Positions 45,350 to 55,971 of a DNA stretch of 64,000 nucleotides are shown here, one piece after another. The translations under genes were made by a program, and so were the position numbers. The notes under the pieces were generated by a model. The model made no database searches, had not been told where the DNA came from, and worked only from the letters and a program-made list of their open reading frames with translations. Each line of letters starts with the position of its first letter. Position 1 is the first letter of the stretch. Origin of the DNA: Deinococcus planocerae (GTDB lineage: Bacteria > Deinococcota > Deinococci > Deinococcales > Deinococcaceae); contig NZ_PNOR01000022.1 in NCBI RefSeq assembly GCF_002869765.1, positions 1-64,000 on the forward strand. The letters are read 5' to 3'.

Positions 45350-45610
45350 TCAGCCCAGCAACGACGAGTCGCCGGGGCAGGCGAGCGCGCGGAACCCCGC
45401 CGCCTTCTCGCCCAGGCCCATCTCGTCGTAGCAGGCGGCGAGCTTGAGGGCGAAAAACTCCACGGCGCGGCAGTCCTCGCGGCGCTCGGCGGCCTCCAGG
45501 CACACGCGGTAGTGCATCACGGCGAGGTGGTACTGCGCTCCCCCTGCTGCGTGTTCGGCCCGGCAATGGCTCATCCTGAGGGACACGATGTCGGTTGCCA
45601 ACGCTTTCAT
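45350..45610 (-). CDS. small helical hypothetical protein
   Basis: The 86 residues hold four Cys and three helices (AGGAQYHLAVMHYRVCLEAA, CRAVEFFALKLAACYDEMGL). The pattern suggests a short TPR-like helical repeat. ATG 45610 is supported by TAGACT 7 nt upstream. It stands 62 nt before aguA on the same strand but has no obvious link to it. Function unknown. Confidence 0.6.
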   Translation of the reverse strand: MKALATDIVSLRMSHCRAEHAAGGAQYHLAVMHYRVCLEAAERREDCRAVEFFALKLAACYDEMGLGEKAAGFRALACPGDSSLLG

Positions 45611-45703
45611 GATCCCAAGTCTAAACATGCCTCCGACGACATGAATGAAAGGTGAATCCGATTTCCCGCCGTCCTCGGAGCCACCTCACGCTCTCCCCGG
45701 GGC

Positions 45704-47092
45704 TCAGACGGGGCGCACCCGGACCGTCAGCGCGGGCAGATTCACGTCGCCCAGCCGCACCTTGAGCGCCGTACCCACGGGCGCGGGCGTGCTCAGCGGC
45801 AGGTCGAGGGCGAGGTCCGGGATCAGCAGGGTCGCCTGCGGGCCGCGGCGGTCCACCACCACCGCCTCCCACTCGCGCCCCGGCTGCGCGGCGATGAAGC
45901 GCAGGGTGTGGTGGCGGCGGCTGAGGCGTTCGGCCTGCCGGGTGGCGTCCGCGTTCAGGCTCGCCTGCGCGACGCGGGCGGCGACCTCCTTGCCGCCCAG
46001 GGGCTCGCCGCCCGTCAGCGCCGCCCTGAGTTGCTGGTGAACCACGAGGTCGAGATATCGCCGCATCGGGCTTGTCGCCTGGGCATAGAGGTCGAGGCCC
46101 ATTCCGTGATGGGGCCCCGGCGCGGGCTGGAAGCGGGTGCGGGCCAGCGTCTTGCGCCGCGCCCAGTGGGCGTTCAGGGAGTCGCCCCGCACGTCCCGCG
46201 TCGGCGCGTCCTGGGTGGCGAAGGGGAGGGGGAGGGCGTGGTCGTCCGCGTAGATCGCCGCCCCCCACCCCGCCAGCGTCATGCACTCCTGCACGACGGC
46301 GCGCATCTCGGGCTTGGGGAGGGGCGTCACGGCGGCACCCGCCTCGTCCGCCCGCACCCGCACCTCGGGGAGGTCGATGCTCAGGGCGCCTTCCGACTCG
46401 CGCAGCTCCCGGCTCGCGCGGGCCAGCCGGGCGAGGGTGGCGAAGGGTTCCTCGCCCGCCTCCAGCCGCGCCTGCGCCTCGGTGTACGTCAGCCGGGTGA
46501 CCCGCACCCGAGTCAGTTGCACGTCCACCGCGTCCGCGTTCCCGTCCGCGTCGAGGTCGAGGCTGATCGAGAAGGCCGGGCTCGTCTCCGAGAGGCCCAG
46601 GCCCGCCTTCTCGACCAGGGCGTCGGGCAGCATCCCAATCGTCCGGTCGGGGAGGTAGAGGGTCGCCCCCCGCGCCCGCGCCTCCAGGTCGAGCGGGCTG
46701 TCGGGCGGGACGAGGGCCGCCACGTCCGCCACGTGGACCCACAGCCGGGTCAGGCCCCCCTCCAGCGGCTCGATGCCCACCGCGTCGTCCGGGTCGCGGT
46801 TGCCCTCGTCGTCGATGGCGAAGGTGGCGAGGTGGGTGAGGTCCAGCCGCTCCTCGTCGGGGAAGTCGGGCACCTCCAGCGTCACGGGCGTCAGCGCGGC
46901 CCCCAGTCGGTCGGCGTAAGGCGTCCGCGCCTCCGGCCACAGCCCCAGGCGCAGCAGCAGCGCGTGGGCGGCCTCGGGCGTCTCGGGTTGCCCCAGCTCA
47001 CGCAGCGCGCGGGACTTCTCCTGCTTGCCGCGCGCCACCAGTTCCACCTCGGTGCGTTGCGCGGGCGTCAGGTCGGGGAGGGGTTGGGTCAT
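45704..47092 (-). CDS. RNase II/RNB family exoribonuclease
   Basis: The 462 residues are shorter than E. coli RNase II. The RNB catalytic region is FAIDDEGNRDPDDAVGIEP, with the metal-binding Asp residues at 94, 95, 100, 102 and 103, followed by LWVHVADVAALVPPDSPLD, and QATSPMRRYLDLVVHQQL near the C-terminal third. An S1-like domain closes the protein; N-terminal cold-shock domains are reduced, replaced by a helical start. It degrades RNA 3' to 5'. D. radiodurans has a short RNase II of this type. TATCCT lies 7 nt before ATG 47092. Confidence 0.88.
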   Translation of the reverse strand: MTQPLPDLTPAQRTEVELVARGKQEKSRALRELGQPETPEAAHALLLRLGLWPEARTPYADRLGAALTPVTLEVPDFPDEERLDLTHLATFAIDDEGNRDPDDAVGIEPLEGGLTRLWVHVADVAALVPPDSPLDLEARARGATLYLPDRTIGMLPDALVEKAGLGLSETSPAFSISLDLDADGNADAVDVQLTRVRVTRLTYTEAQARLEAGEEPFATLARLARASRELRESEGALSIDLPEVRVRADEAGAAVTPLPKPEMRAVVQECMTLAGWGAAIYADDHALPLPFATQDAPTRDVRGDSLNAHWARRKTLARTRFQPAPGPHHGMGLDLYAQATSPMRRYLDLVVHQQLRAALTGGEPLGGKEVAARVAQASLNADATRQAERLSRRHHTLRFIAAQPGREWEAVVVDRRGPQATLLIPDLALDLPLSTPAPVGTALKVRLGDVNLPALTVRVRPV

Positions 47093-47242
47093 GGGAGGCA
47101 GGATAGCGGGCCCGTCGCTTCAGACCGGGCGGGTTTTCGAGAATGTAAAGCCTAGCTTACCACGCCTCCGGCAAAGGAGACCATTGACCCTTCTGATTTC
47201 GCCTCTATCAGGGCCTGCTGCTCTAAGTATGGAAAGCGGTAC

Positions 47243-47271
47243 TTGACATTCTATGCCTCAGGTGTTTCTAT
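47243..47271 (+). promoter_or_regulatory. promoter of the SHOCT-like operon
   Basis: TTGACA (47243-47248), 17 nt, TTCTAT (47266-47271), then a short leader with GGAGG (47281-47285) before ATG 47291. A second possible promoter, TTGACC (47184) and TATCAG (47206) with 16 nt between, lies further upstream. Two promoters and a Shine-Dalgarno set this operon apart from the leaderless genes. Confidence 0.75.
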
Positions 47272-47290
47272 TCTCTCAAAGGAGGGGCGC

Positions 47291-48166
<876 letters not shown>

Positions 48167-48179
48167 GGGGGGAAGCGAG

Positions 48180-48839
48180 ATGAAAGAGAAGGTCAAACGT
48201 CTGCTCGACCTCGTGCGCGCGGGGCGCCTGAGTCTGGAGGACGCCGCGCCTCTGCTCGCCGCCCTAAGCCCCCGCCTCGCGCTGACGGAGGCCGACCGCG
48301 AACTCGTCGCCTCGTTGCTCGCCCGCGAGGAGATGGAGACGGGTCAGGTCGCCGAGCATCTGCTGCTTTTACGCGGGGTGCGCGACGTTCCTCAACCGCC
48401 GCCGCCCCCCCGGGCCCCGGGCACGCTGGGTTCGGCAGAGTGGGTACGAACGGGTCCGCTGCCGCGCGGCGTGGACGGCTTCGTGGACCGCCTGACAGGA
48501 GGGATCGACACCATCATGGAACGAGTCGAAGACGGCCTGGACCGCACTGTCTGGGGTGGCGCTCCCCGCGCCGGGCGCGGCGCCTCAACCCCTCCCTCCG
48601 CCCGCATCCTGCGCGTACAGGTCGAGTCCTCGGAGGGCGACGAGTACACCGCCAACCTCCCCGTCAGCCTCGCGCCGCACCTGGGCAAGCTGATCCCCGC
48701 CCACGGCCTGCGGGCGCTGGAACGCGCGGGCCTGAGCGTCGAGGCGCTGCAACTCCTGATTGAGGCCGACCCCCCGCCCGGCGACCTGATCAATGCCGAG
48801 GACGGCGAGGGCAACAGCGTCAGGCTCAGCCTGAAGTGA
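48180..48839 (+). CDS. SHOCT-like domain protein
   Basis: The protein has 219 residues. The start KEKVKRLLDLVRAGRLSLED resembles the N-terminal helix pair of the preceding gene product (Leu-x-x-G-x-L-(S/T)-x-E-(D/E)-A-A), then a Pro-rich linker and a C-terminal domain with VQVESSEGDEYTANLPVSLA repeated in style by SVRLSLK. A GGAAGCGAG precedes ATG 48180. It is co-transcribed with the beta-helix protein. Role unknown; joint action in an envelope or transcriptional sensor is inferred from the arrangement. Confidence 0.65.
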   Translation: MKEKVKRLLDLVRAGRLSLEDAAPLLAALSPRLALTEADRELVASLLAREEMETGQVAEHLLLLRGVRDVPQPPPPPRAPGTLGSAEWVRTGPLPRGVDGFVDRLTGGIDTIMERVEDGLDRTVWGGAPRAGRGASTPPSARILRVQVESSEGDEYTANLPVSLAPHLGKLIPAHGLRALERAGLSVEALQLLIEADPPPGDLINAEDGEGNSVRLSLK

Positions 48840-48840
48840 G

Positions 48841-48904
48841 GCGGAAGGCCGAAGGCAGATGGCAAAAGGCTTTTTGGGTTCGCCTTAGACCTTCGGCCTT
48901 CCGC
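48841..48904. repeat. 15-bp inverted repeat with flanking 9-mer
   Basis: GCGGAAGGCCGAAGG (48841-48855) is perfectly complementary to 48890-48904. GCAGATGGC follows the left arm and its complement GCCATCTGC overlaps the right arm, so the whole reads as a short unit copied and inverted. It ends 20 nt before the DUF2089 gene and has no U-run. Confidence 0.7.
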
Positions 48905-48924
48905 CATCTGCGTAGAGTGACCCC

Positions 48925-49281
48925 ATGCCCCGCCCCCTGCCCCTGCCCTTTCCCGACGAGACGGAAGCCCCGCTCGTCATGGAGCTGCGTTTTCCCACGA
49001 GCGGCGTCACCGTGCGCGGCGTGTTCGAGCTCAACGAGTTCGCCACCCTGACGCCCGAGAACCTCGATTTCCTGCGCCTGTACATCCGGGTGCGCGGCAA
49101 CCTCAAGGAGGTCGAGCGGGTGCTGGGCCTGAGCTACCCCACCGTGCGCGCCCGCTTCGATACCCTGCTGCGCGCCATCGGCTACGAGCCGGAAGCCGCC
49201 GACCCCCAGGCCGAGGTGCTGGCGAGCCTGGAACGCGGCGAGATCACCCCGGACGAGGCGGCCAGGAAGCTGCGGCGGTGA
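48925..49281 (+). CDS. DUF2089 domain protein
   Basis: This 118-residue DUF2089 family member shows FELNEFATLTPENLDFLRLY followed by RVRGNLKEVERVLGLSYPTV-RARFDTLL, a helix-turn-helix-like pattern; the usual N-terminal zinc ribbon is absent. The C-terminal ASLERGEITPDEAARKLRR is the same Leu-x-x-G-x-(I/L)-(S/T)-x-(D/E)-E-A-A motif as in the two preceding genes. It probably regulates the group. TAGAGT 6 nt before the ATG gives it a separate leaderless promoter. Confidence 0.8.
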   Translation: MPRPLPLPFPDETEAPLVMELRFPTSGVTVRGVFELNEFATLTPENLDFLRLYIRVRGNLKEVERVLGLSYPTVRARFDTLLRAIGYEPEAADPQAEVLASLERGEITPDEAARKLRR

Positions 49282-49335
49282 GGGGGACGCAGGAAGAAGC
49301 CCTCACCGCGTCCCGTGCACTGCCTCCCGCGTCCC

Positions 49336-49896
49336 TCACAGCACGCCCAGGTAAATCTCGTCCAGCGTGAGGCGGCGGCCCAGGCAGGGAATGTCGATGC
49401 TGCCGCTGCCGCTCAGGTCCTGCAACTCCCACCCGCCGTCCTGCCGACTGTAGGCGTACACGCGCCGCTCCCTCTGCTCCACGATCAGGTAGGTCTGGAG
49501 GGAGGGGATGGCGGTGTAGACGCCATATTTCCCGAAGCGGTCGTGGGCGGCGGTGCTTTGCGAGAGCACTTCCACAAGCAGGCAGGGGGAGGTCTCGGCG
49601 TCGTTGTCGCCGCTGTCCTGGTCACAGACGAGCATCACGTCGGGGTAGAAAAAAGACGTGCTGCCTTCCGTCCTCAGTTTCATGTCGTTCTGATAGAGGC
49701 GGCATCCGGCGCGAACGGCATCCAGGTACAGCACGCCAAAGACGTTGCCGCTGATCAGCGCGTGCGGGCGGCTTGCCCCCGCCTGCCCGTGCAGCGGATA
49801 CACGAAGCCCCCCACGTACTCGCGCTTGTAGGGGCTTTTCTCCTCCGTTCGCAGGTACTCCTCCACGCTCATCGCTCGGGGGGCGGGGTCGCTCAT
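49336..49896 (-). CDS. Uma2 family (DUF820) restriction endonuclease-like protein
   Basis: PD-(D/E)xK fold protein of 186 residues. Markers are SVEEYLRTEEKSPYKREYVG (Glu before the strand), HALISGNVFGVLY, a central YPDVMLVC with the catalytic Asp, and SPCLLVEVLSQSTAAHDRFG-K with Glu and Lys. Such proteins multiply in cyanobacteria and deinococci; biological role unknown. TACGAT lies 6 nt before ATG 49896. The ATG overlaps the stop of the upstream GNAT gene by 4 nt. Confidence 0.82.
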   Translation of the reverse strand: MSDPAPRAMSVEEYLRTEEKSPYKREYVGGFVYPLHGQAGASRPHALISGNVFGVLYLDAVRAGCRLYQNDMKLRTEGSTSFFYPDVMLVCDQDSGDNDAETSPCLLVEVLSQSTAAHDRFGKYGVYTAIPSLQTYLIVEQRERRVYAYSRQDGGWELQDLSGSGSIDIPCLGRRLTLDEIYLGVL

Positions 49897-50438
49897 GGCC
49901 CCATCGTAAGCCGCGCGAGGTCGTCCCACACCATCCACACCTCGCGCAGTTCGCCGCCGCTCGGCAGCGTCTCGGTCCTCTCGCCCGCCTCACGTCCGCC
50001 CAGGTGGGCGTAGTAGGCCCGGGTGGGGTTTTGGTCCAGCACCCACAGGGCCAGCGACCGGAAGCCCCGTTCCCGCAACTCGCGCGCCAGGGCCGAGACG
50101 AGCGCGCGGCCCACGCCACGCCCCTGCGCCAGCTTCAGCGCGTAGAGCGTGTACAGCTCCGCGTCGAAGCCGGGGTGCTCGCGTGCGGGGCCCCCCGAGG
50201 TGAAGGCGACGACCTCCCCCTCCCGCTCGGCGACGAGGACGACCTCGCCCGTCCCGGCGGCCAGGTGGCGGGTCCAGAAGCCTTCGCGGCGCTCGCGGGC
50301 CACCTCGCCCGTCGCCCGGGTCAGGAAGTCCTCCGGCATCAGGCCCGTGTACGTCTCCCGCCAGCTCGTGACGTGGACGTGGGCGATGCCCGGCGCGTCG
50401 GCGGGGACGGCGGGGCGGACGAGGAAGGGCAGGGTCAT
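49893..50438 (-). CDS. GNAT family N-acetyltransferase
   Basis: The 181 residues start with VRPAVPADAPGIAHVHVTSW, the first strand and helix of a GNAT. LYALKLAQGRGVGRALVSAL is the acetyl-CoA loop, and ALWVLDQNPTRAYYAHLGGR the typical last part. The YTGLMPEDFL segment is common in a family near spermidine/ribosomal-protein acetyltransferases, but substrate is unknown. TACCCT lies 5 nt before the ATG. Its stop overlaps the start of the Uma2 gene. Confidence 0.85.
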   Translation of the reverse strand: MTLPFLVRPAVPADAPGIAHVHVTSWRETYTGLMPEDFLTRATGEVARERREGFWTRHLAAGTGEVVLVAEREGEVVAFTSGGPAREHPGFDAELYTLYALKLAQGRGVGRALVSALARELRERGFRSLALWVLDQNPTRAYYAHLGGREAGERTETLPSGGELREVWMVWDDLARLTMGP

Positions 50439-50454
50439 GGCCCAGGGTACGGGG

Positions 50455-51135
<681 letters not shown>

Positions 51136-51178
51136 GGCCCAGGGTAGCGGCTCGGTGGCGGAACGCTATGCTCGGGGG

Positions 51179-51445
51179 GTGCCGGACGCTCAGCCGCTCA
51201 CCTACCGCGAGGCCTACGCGCGGCTTTCCCGCATCGCCGCCGAGCTGGAGAGCGGGGACGCCGACCTCGACCGGGTGCTGCCGCTGCTGGAGGAGGCGAA
51301 GACCGCCTACGCCGCCTGCCGGGAACGCATCGAGGCGGTGCGGGCGGTGCTGGCCGGGGAGTGGGCGACCACCGAGCCGGACGTGGACGAGGACGACGAG
51401 GCGGACGATCCCCCCGGGGACGACCCGGACGCCGATCCCTACTGA
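51179..51445 (+). CDS. xseB: exodeoxyribonuclease VII small subunit
   Basis: The 88 residues begin with LTYREAYARLSRIAAELESG followed by DADLDRVLPLLEEAKTAYAA, the XseB pattern (Y-x-E-A-x-x-x-L-x-x-I-x-x-x-L-E-x-G-x-x-x-L). The protein is a helical hairpin that binds XseA and enables single-strand DNA degradation in repair. A very acidic tail (about 22 residues, mostly D/E/P) is extra. TATGCT lies 6 nt before GTG 51179 (leaderless). xseA is not in the window. Confidence 0.88.
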   Translation: MPDAQPLTYREAYARLSRIAAELESGDADLDRVLPLLEEAKTAYAACRERIEAVRAVLAGEWATTEPDVDEDDEADDPPGDDPDADPY

Positions 51446-51470
51446 CGGGCGCTCGGCGTATGCTCGCCCC

Positions 51471-52103
51471 ATGAGCGACGCCCGCCCCTCCGCCGCGCCT
51501 CCCGCCGAAACGCTCCGGGCCCCCAGGGTCAATCCGCTCGTGTACCGCCTCGTGGTGACCGTCACGACGCTGCCGATCTTCCTGCGGGGTCAGAGCATCG
51601 AAGTCCACGGGCGCGAGAACGTCCCGCCGCCCGGCACGCCGCTGATCGTCGCCGGGAACCACCGCACGGGCTTCGACCCCTTCCTGATCGCGCGCAGCCT
51701 GCCGCCGGGCCGTTACCTGCAATTCATGGCGAAAAAAGAACTCTTCGTCCCGGTCATCGGCCCAATCATCCGCGCGGGCGGGTCCTTCCCGGTGGACCGC
51801 AGCGCGAACGACCTGGGGGCGGTGCGGACCAGCCTGCGCGTCCTCCAGGGGGGCGGGACCCTGGGCATCTTCCCCGAGGGCACGCGCGGCGGGGGCGAGT
51901 TGCAGGGCGGCGTGGCCCTCCTCGCGCTCAAGGGCAAATCTCCCGTGCTCCCCGTGGGTCTGAGCCGGGTAGGCCGGCGCTGGATCGTCCGCTTCGGTGA
52001 ACCCATCGAGCCCACCGGGGGCATCAAGGCCCTGACCGCCCTGATCGGCGAGCGCATCGCCGCCCTCGCCGAGCCGGTGGAGGGGGGCGTCCGGTCACGG
52101 TGA
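51471..52103 (+). CDS. plsC: 1-acyl-sn-glycerol-3-phosphate acyltransferase (PlsC)
   Basis: PlsC family of 210 residues, making phosphatidic acid in membrane lipid synthesis. The catalytic H-x4-D is NHRTGFD at 63-69, and the phosphate-binding FPEGTRG is at 134-140. A hydrophobic N-terminal helix (VVTVTTLPIFLRG) anchors it. TATGCT lies 6 nt before the ATG, exactly as for xseB; the two promoters are near copies (TATGCTCG before each start). Acyl specificity is unknown. Confidence 0.9.
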   Translation: MSDARPSAAPPAETLRAPRVNPLVYRLVVTVTTLPIFLRGQSIEVHGRENVPPPGTPLIVAGNHRTGFDPFLIARSLPPGRYLQFMAKKELFVPVIGPIIRAGGSFPVDRSANDLGAVRTSLRVLQGGGTLGIFPEGTRGGGELQGGVALLALKGKSPVLPVGLSRVGRRWIVRFGEPIEPTGGIKALTALIGERIAALAEPVEGGVRSR

Positions 52104-52121
52104 GGGAGGCCGGGCCGGGGC

Positions 52122-52230
52122 TATAGTGGCCCGCGACGGGCGTGGGGGAAGCCGGTGGAATTCCGGCACTGTCGCGCAACGGTAAGGGTGCTCTTGTGGG
52201 GGTCCCGAGTCCGAACACCCGCCCCGTCCG
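52122..52230 (+). promoter_or_regulatory. cobalamin riboswitch 2 with promoter
   Basis: TATAGT (52122-52127) can serve as -10. The aptamer has GGGGGAAGCCGGTGGAATTC, then the GCACTGTCGCGCAACGGTAAG core and GAGTCCGAACACCCGCC, the standard AdoCbl order. Downstream (52231-52448) is a long GC-rich expression region, including a CCGCC/GGCGG hairpin near 52340-52361; whether it acts on transcription or translation is not clear. The controlled genes are btuC and btuD. Confidence 0.92.
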
Positions 52231-52448
52231 GGCCGAAGCTCCCCGACCGGAGCGGCCCGTGCCCCGACCTCTCGCGGACTGGAGGAAAGCGCCGGGTTCC
52301 TTGCATCCTTGCAGTCGAGCCCTGGACGTGCCCCCTCCGCCGCCTCCCTTCACCGGGGGCGGTGCTGCTTTGGCCGCGCGGGGAGGAGGAACGAGACCCA
52401 TGCTCCCACCCCCGACCCTCCACCCCCTCTCTGGCCCACCGGGGCGCG

Positions 52449-53466
<1,018 letters not shown>

Positions 53467-53474
<8 letters not shown>

Positions 53475-54285
53475 GGCGGTCGGCGGTCAGCCGTCAGCCG
53501 TCGGCGTGGACACGTTGGAGGCGCGGGAGCTGCACGTGCGGGCGGGAACGCACCCGGCGGTGCGGGGGGTGAGTGCGGCGTTCCGGGCCGGGGAGTTCGC
53601 CGCCGTGATCGGGCCGAACGGGGCGGGGAAGAGTACGCTGCTGCGGGCACTGCTGGGGCTGAGCCGTCCGGAGGCGGGGGAGGTGCGGCTCTCGGGCCGT
53701 CCGCTGGCGGGGTGGTCCCGGGCGGAGCGGGCCCGGACGCTCGCCTACCTCGCGCAGGGGGAGGAGCTGCCCCTGGAGGCCCGAGTCCGCGACGTGGTGG
53801 CCCTCGGACGCGGGGCGGGCGCCTGGAAGTGGGGCCTGATCCCCACCCGGCCCTGGACCCAGGCCGACGAGGACGCGGTGACCGCGGCGCTGGAACGCAC
53901 CGACACCCGGCGTTTCGAGGACCGCCGCGTCCGCGAGCTGTCGGGCGGGGAGCGGCAGCGGGTCTCCCTGGCCCGGGCCCTGGCCGCCGGGCCCCGGTTC
54001 CTGCTCCTCGACGAGCCCACCAACCACCTCGACCTCGCCTACGGGCTGGACCTCCTGCGGCACCTGCGTTGCGAGGTCGCCGGGGGCCTGGGCGTGGTCG
54101 CCGTCCTGCACGACTTGGGCCTCGCCGCCCGCGCCGACCGCCTGCTGCTGCTCGCCGGGGGCCGGGTGCTCGCGCAGGGCCCCCCCGAAGAAGTGCTCAC
54201 CCCCGCCCACCTCCACGCCGCCTACGGGCTGCGGGCGAGGGTCGCGCGTGACGGGGAACGCCTGCTCGTCATCCCGGAGGACTGA
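53467..54285 (+). CDS. btuD: ABC transporter ATP-binding protein (cobalamin, BtuD-type)
   Basis: ATPase of 272 residues. Walker A IGPNGAGKST, Q-loop in TLAYLAQGEELP, signature ELSGGERQR, Walker B FLLLDEPTNHLDL and switch His in VAVLHDLGLAA all fit FecE/BtuD. GTG 53467 overlaps the btuC stop; GTG 53461 is also possible. With btuC it makes the membrane part of a corrinoid importer. The last stretch ends 6 nt before the ferredoxin gene. Confidence 0.9.
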
Positions 54286-54291
54286 CCTACC

Positions 54292-54633
54292 TTGCCGCCG
54301 AAATACTTCGAGACCCGTGGGCACCTGCTCGTCTGCCAGGGCCCGAACTGCAAGGCCCGCGGCTCGGCGCTGCTGTACCGCGCCCTCTGGACCCACCTGG
54401 AGCGCCACTCGCTGGCCTACTACAAGACGGGCGGCAGCGTCCGCCTGACCGAGAGCGGCTGCCTGGGCGCGTGCAGCTTCGGCCCGGCCCTCTGTGTGTA
54501 CCGCTCCCGACTGGGCCGACTGGAGGAGGGCTGGTACGCCGCCGCCGACCTCCCCCTCGCCTCGGCGGTGGCGCGGGCGGTGCAGGAAGAGGCGGAGTTG
54601 CCGGGAGAGCGGCGGTACGGGCCGGGCGAATGA
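54292..54633 (+). CDS. thioredoxin-like 2Fe-2S ferredoxin
   Basis: The 113 residues carry four Cys ligands: C15 and C20 in LLVCQGPNCKARGS, C57 and C61 in ESGCLGACSFGPALC, the spacing of thioredoxin-fold 2Fe-2S ferredoxins. It follows btuD by 6 nt with a TTG start and a GGAGG 11 nt upstream. In cobalamin loci such ferredoxins are thought to deliver electrons, for example for cobalt reduction before adenosylation. That role is inferred from position and not tested by sequence. Confidence 0.85.
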   Translation: MPPKYFETRGHLLVCQGPNCKARGSALLYRALWTHLERHSLAYYKTGGSVRLTESGCLGACSFGPALCVYRSRLGRLEEGWYAAADLPLASAVARAVQEEAELPGERRYGPGE

Positions 54634-54710
54634 AGCTTTGTCCCTGGAAGGCGGGTAAGCCTCACGCAGGCTGGGACAAAGGCCGGGCAGGGGGGGTGTA
54701 GAGAGGGGTC

Positions 54711-55067
54711 ATGGAGCCGGTCAACCTCATCTCTGTGTCCGTGAAACGCCCCCGGTTGCGACCGTGGATCGACTTCGGCGGTTTCTTCGCCTTCTTCGGC
54801 ATCTCGGGGGTGGACCACGACCGCGAGCAGCGTGTCCAGAGGCGTTTCGAGGAGGAGTTCTACCGCAACCGGGTGACCGCGACGCTCTCGGCCCGCGTCG
54901 CCCCCGGCACCTATGCCCTGGGCGGACTGCCGGAGGAGGCCAACCGCCTGGGCTGGACCGTCTTGCCGAGCGGAACGGCGACCACCCGCCTGAGCGACGA
55001 CAGCCTCGCCAGCCTGCGGGCGTGGATGGAGCGGGGGTCACGGAAGGTCGAGCCCACGCCGCTGTAG
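54711..55067 (+). CDS. hypothetical protein
   Basis: The 118 residues include an aromatic stretch (FGGFFAFFGISG) that could be a short membrane loop, then a basic helix (REQRVQRRFEEEFYRNRV) and a beta-rich second half (TATLSARVAPGTYALGGLPE). I recognise no family. TAGAGA lies 6 nt before ATG 54711 as a leaderless promoter. It is separate from the riboswitch group (77 bp from the ferredoxin gene). Confidence 0.5.
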   Translation: MEPVNLISVSVKRPRLRPWIDFGGFFAFFGISGVDHDREQRVQRRFEEEFYRNRVTATLSARVAPGTYALGGLPEEANRLGWTVLPSGTATTRLSDDSLASLRAWMERGSRKVEPTPL

Positions 55068-55113
55068 GGGTGGGTCGGTCAGGGGCGAGGTGTCGGAGAA
55101 TCCGCCGCTAAGT

Positions 55114-55413
55114 TTAGTTCTGAAGCAAGGAGAAGAGAAGGATTAGCTCACGGAAAAATTCGTAGAGCCAGTAAAGCGACAACACACCAAAGAAAATGGC
55201 CCAGCCCAACTTCCTCTGCTTCCAGAACCACAGGGTGCTGGGGATAGAGCCGATCAGGACCAGGACATGCAGCCCCATCTTTCCCAGAAGTTGGGAGGCT
55301 GTGGATGGGCCCCAGATGCTCAGGCTGAGAAACAACACGGCAGGCAAAATCACCACGACATATTGAAGAGAGGTCAAACCGCGCGGCTTGGTCACCCCCT
55401 GCTCTTCCGTCAC
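55114..55413 (-). CDS. small membrane protein (three helices)
   Basis: The 99 residues hold three hydrophobic segments: LQYVVVILPAVLFLSLSIWG, GLHVLVLIGSIPSTLWFW and WAIFFGVLSLYWLYEFFREL. The N-terminus is charged. GTG 55413 overlaps the stop of the upstream membrane-protein gene (GTGA), so they are coupled and probably form a complex or act together. The DNA is less GC-rich than its neighbours (about 55% by eye), a possible sign of transfer. No family recognised. Confidence 0.6.
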   Translation of the reverse strand: MTEEQGVTKPRGLTSLQYVVVILPAVLFLSLSIWGPSTASQLLGKMGLHVLVLIGSIPSTLWFWKQRKLGWAIFFGVLSLYWLYEFFRELILLFSLLQN

Positions 55414-55766
55414 CGCCACAGCCCGCCCACCCAGGCCAGCCCGAAGCACACGCCCGCTGCGATCAGGGCGACCAGCATGGGGGCGAGCGGCCACTGAATG
55501 CCCGGGGCAGCGCGGCCAAGCTTGCCCCGAGCGGTGGCCTCGGCTCCTGCCGTCCGCGACGCGCCGAGGGCCATCGCCCCGGCCAGGACGCACAGGGCGG
55601 TGCCCGCGAAGTTGAACCCGGCCAGCACGCTCGCCAGCCCGTTCCTGAACAGCAAGAGGCCGAGAAGGGCGCAGACGGCGCCGAAGCCCACCCCGTACAG
55701 CGCCCCGCGTTGGAGGAGGTCTCCCAGCGCGGCCCACCGATTCCGGGGTTCAGTTGAAGAGTTCAT
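55410..55766 (-). CDS. small membrane protein (four helices)
   Basis: The 118 residues carry hydrophobic segments GALYGVGFGAVCALLGLLLF, LASVLAGFNFAGTALCVLAG and QWPLAPMLVALIAAGVCFG. A short N-terminal cytoplasmic part (STEPRNRWAALGDLLQ) precedes them. ATG 55766 is preceded by TTACCC 6 nt upstream. It is coupled to the 99-residue membrane protein through a GTGA overlap. Function unknown. Confidence 0.6.
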   Translation of the reverse strand: MNSSTEPRNRWAALGDLLQRGALYGVGFGAVCALLGLLLFRNGLASVLAGFNFAGTALCVLAGAMALGASRTAGAEATARGKLGRAAPGIQWPLAPMLVALIAAGVCFGLAWVGGLWR

Positions 55767-55910
55767 AGCTCGGGGTAAGCCTGTCGGACAGATTCGGTGC
55801 TTCCAGGCAGGGCCGATAGCCGAGCTGGTGAGGTTAAGGGGGCCCGTTCTCATCTCCTCCCCTGGCTGTCGCCCGGACGCTCTGGCCGGTGTGCGGGCGG
55901 CGAAGTGAAA

Positions 55911-55943
55911 CCCCATGCCTTCCTTCTCGAAGGGGGCATGGGG
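55911..55943. terminator. hairpin downstream of the lipoprotein gene
   Basis: CCCCATGCC (55911-55919) pairs perfectly with GGCATGGGG (55935-55943); the loop contains a further CCTTC/GAAGG-type pairing. It lies between the stop of the lipoprotein gene (55972) and the membrane-protein genes, where it may stop minus-strand transcripts. No U-run. The rest of 55767-55971 holds nothing I can support. Confidence 0.55.
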
Positions 55944-55971
55944 CAACCTGTGGTCTCCAGGAAGGATGGGA

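Noticed and set aside
52155..52448. Extension of btuC to an ATG at 52155
   Set aside because: It would translate through the cobalamin riboswitch.
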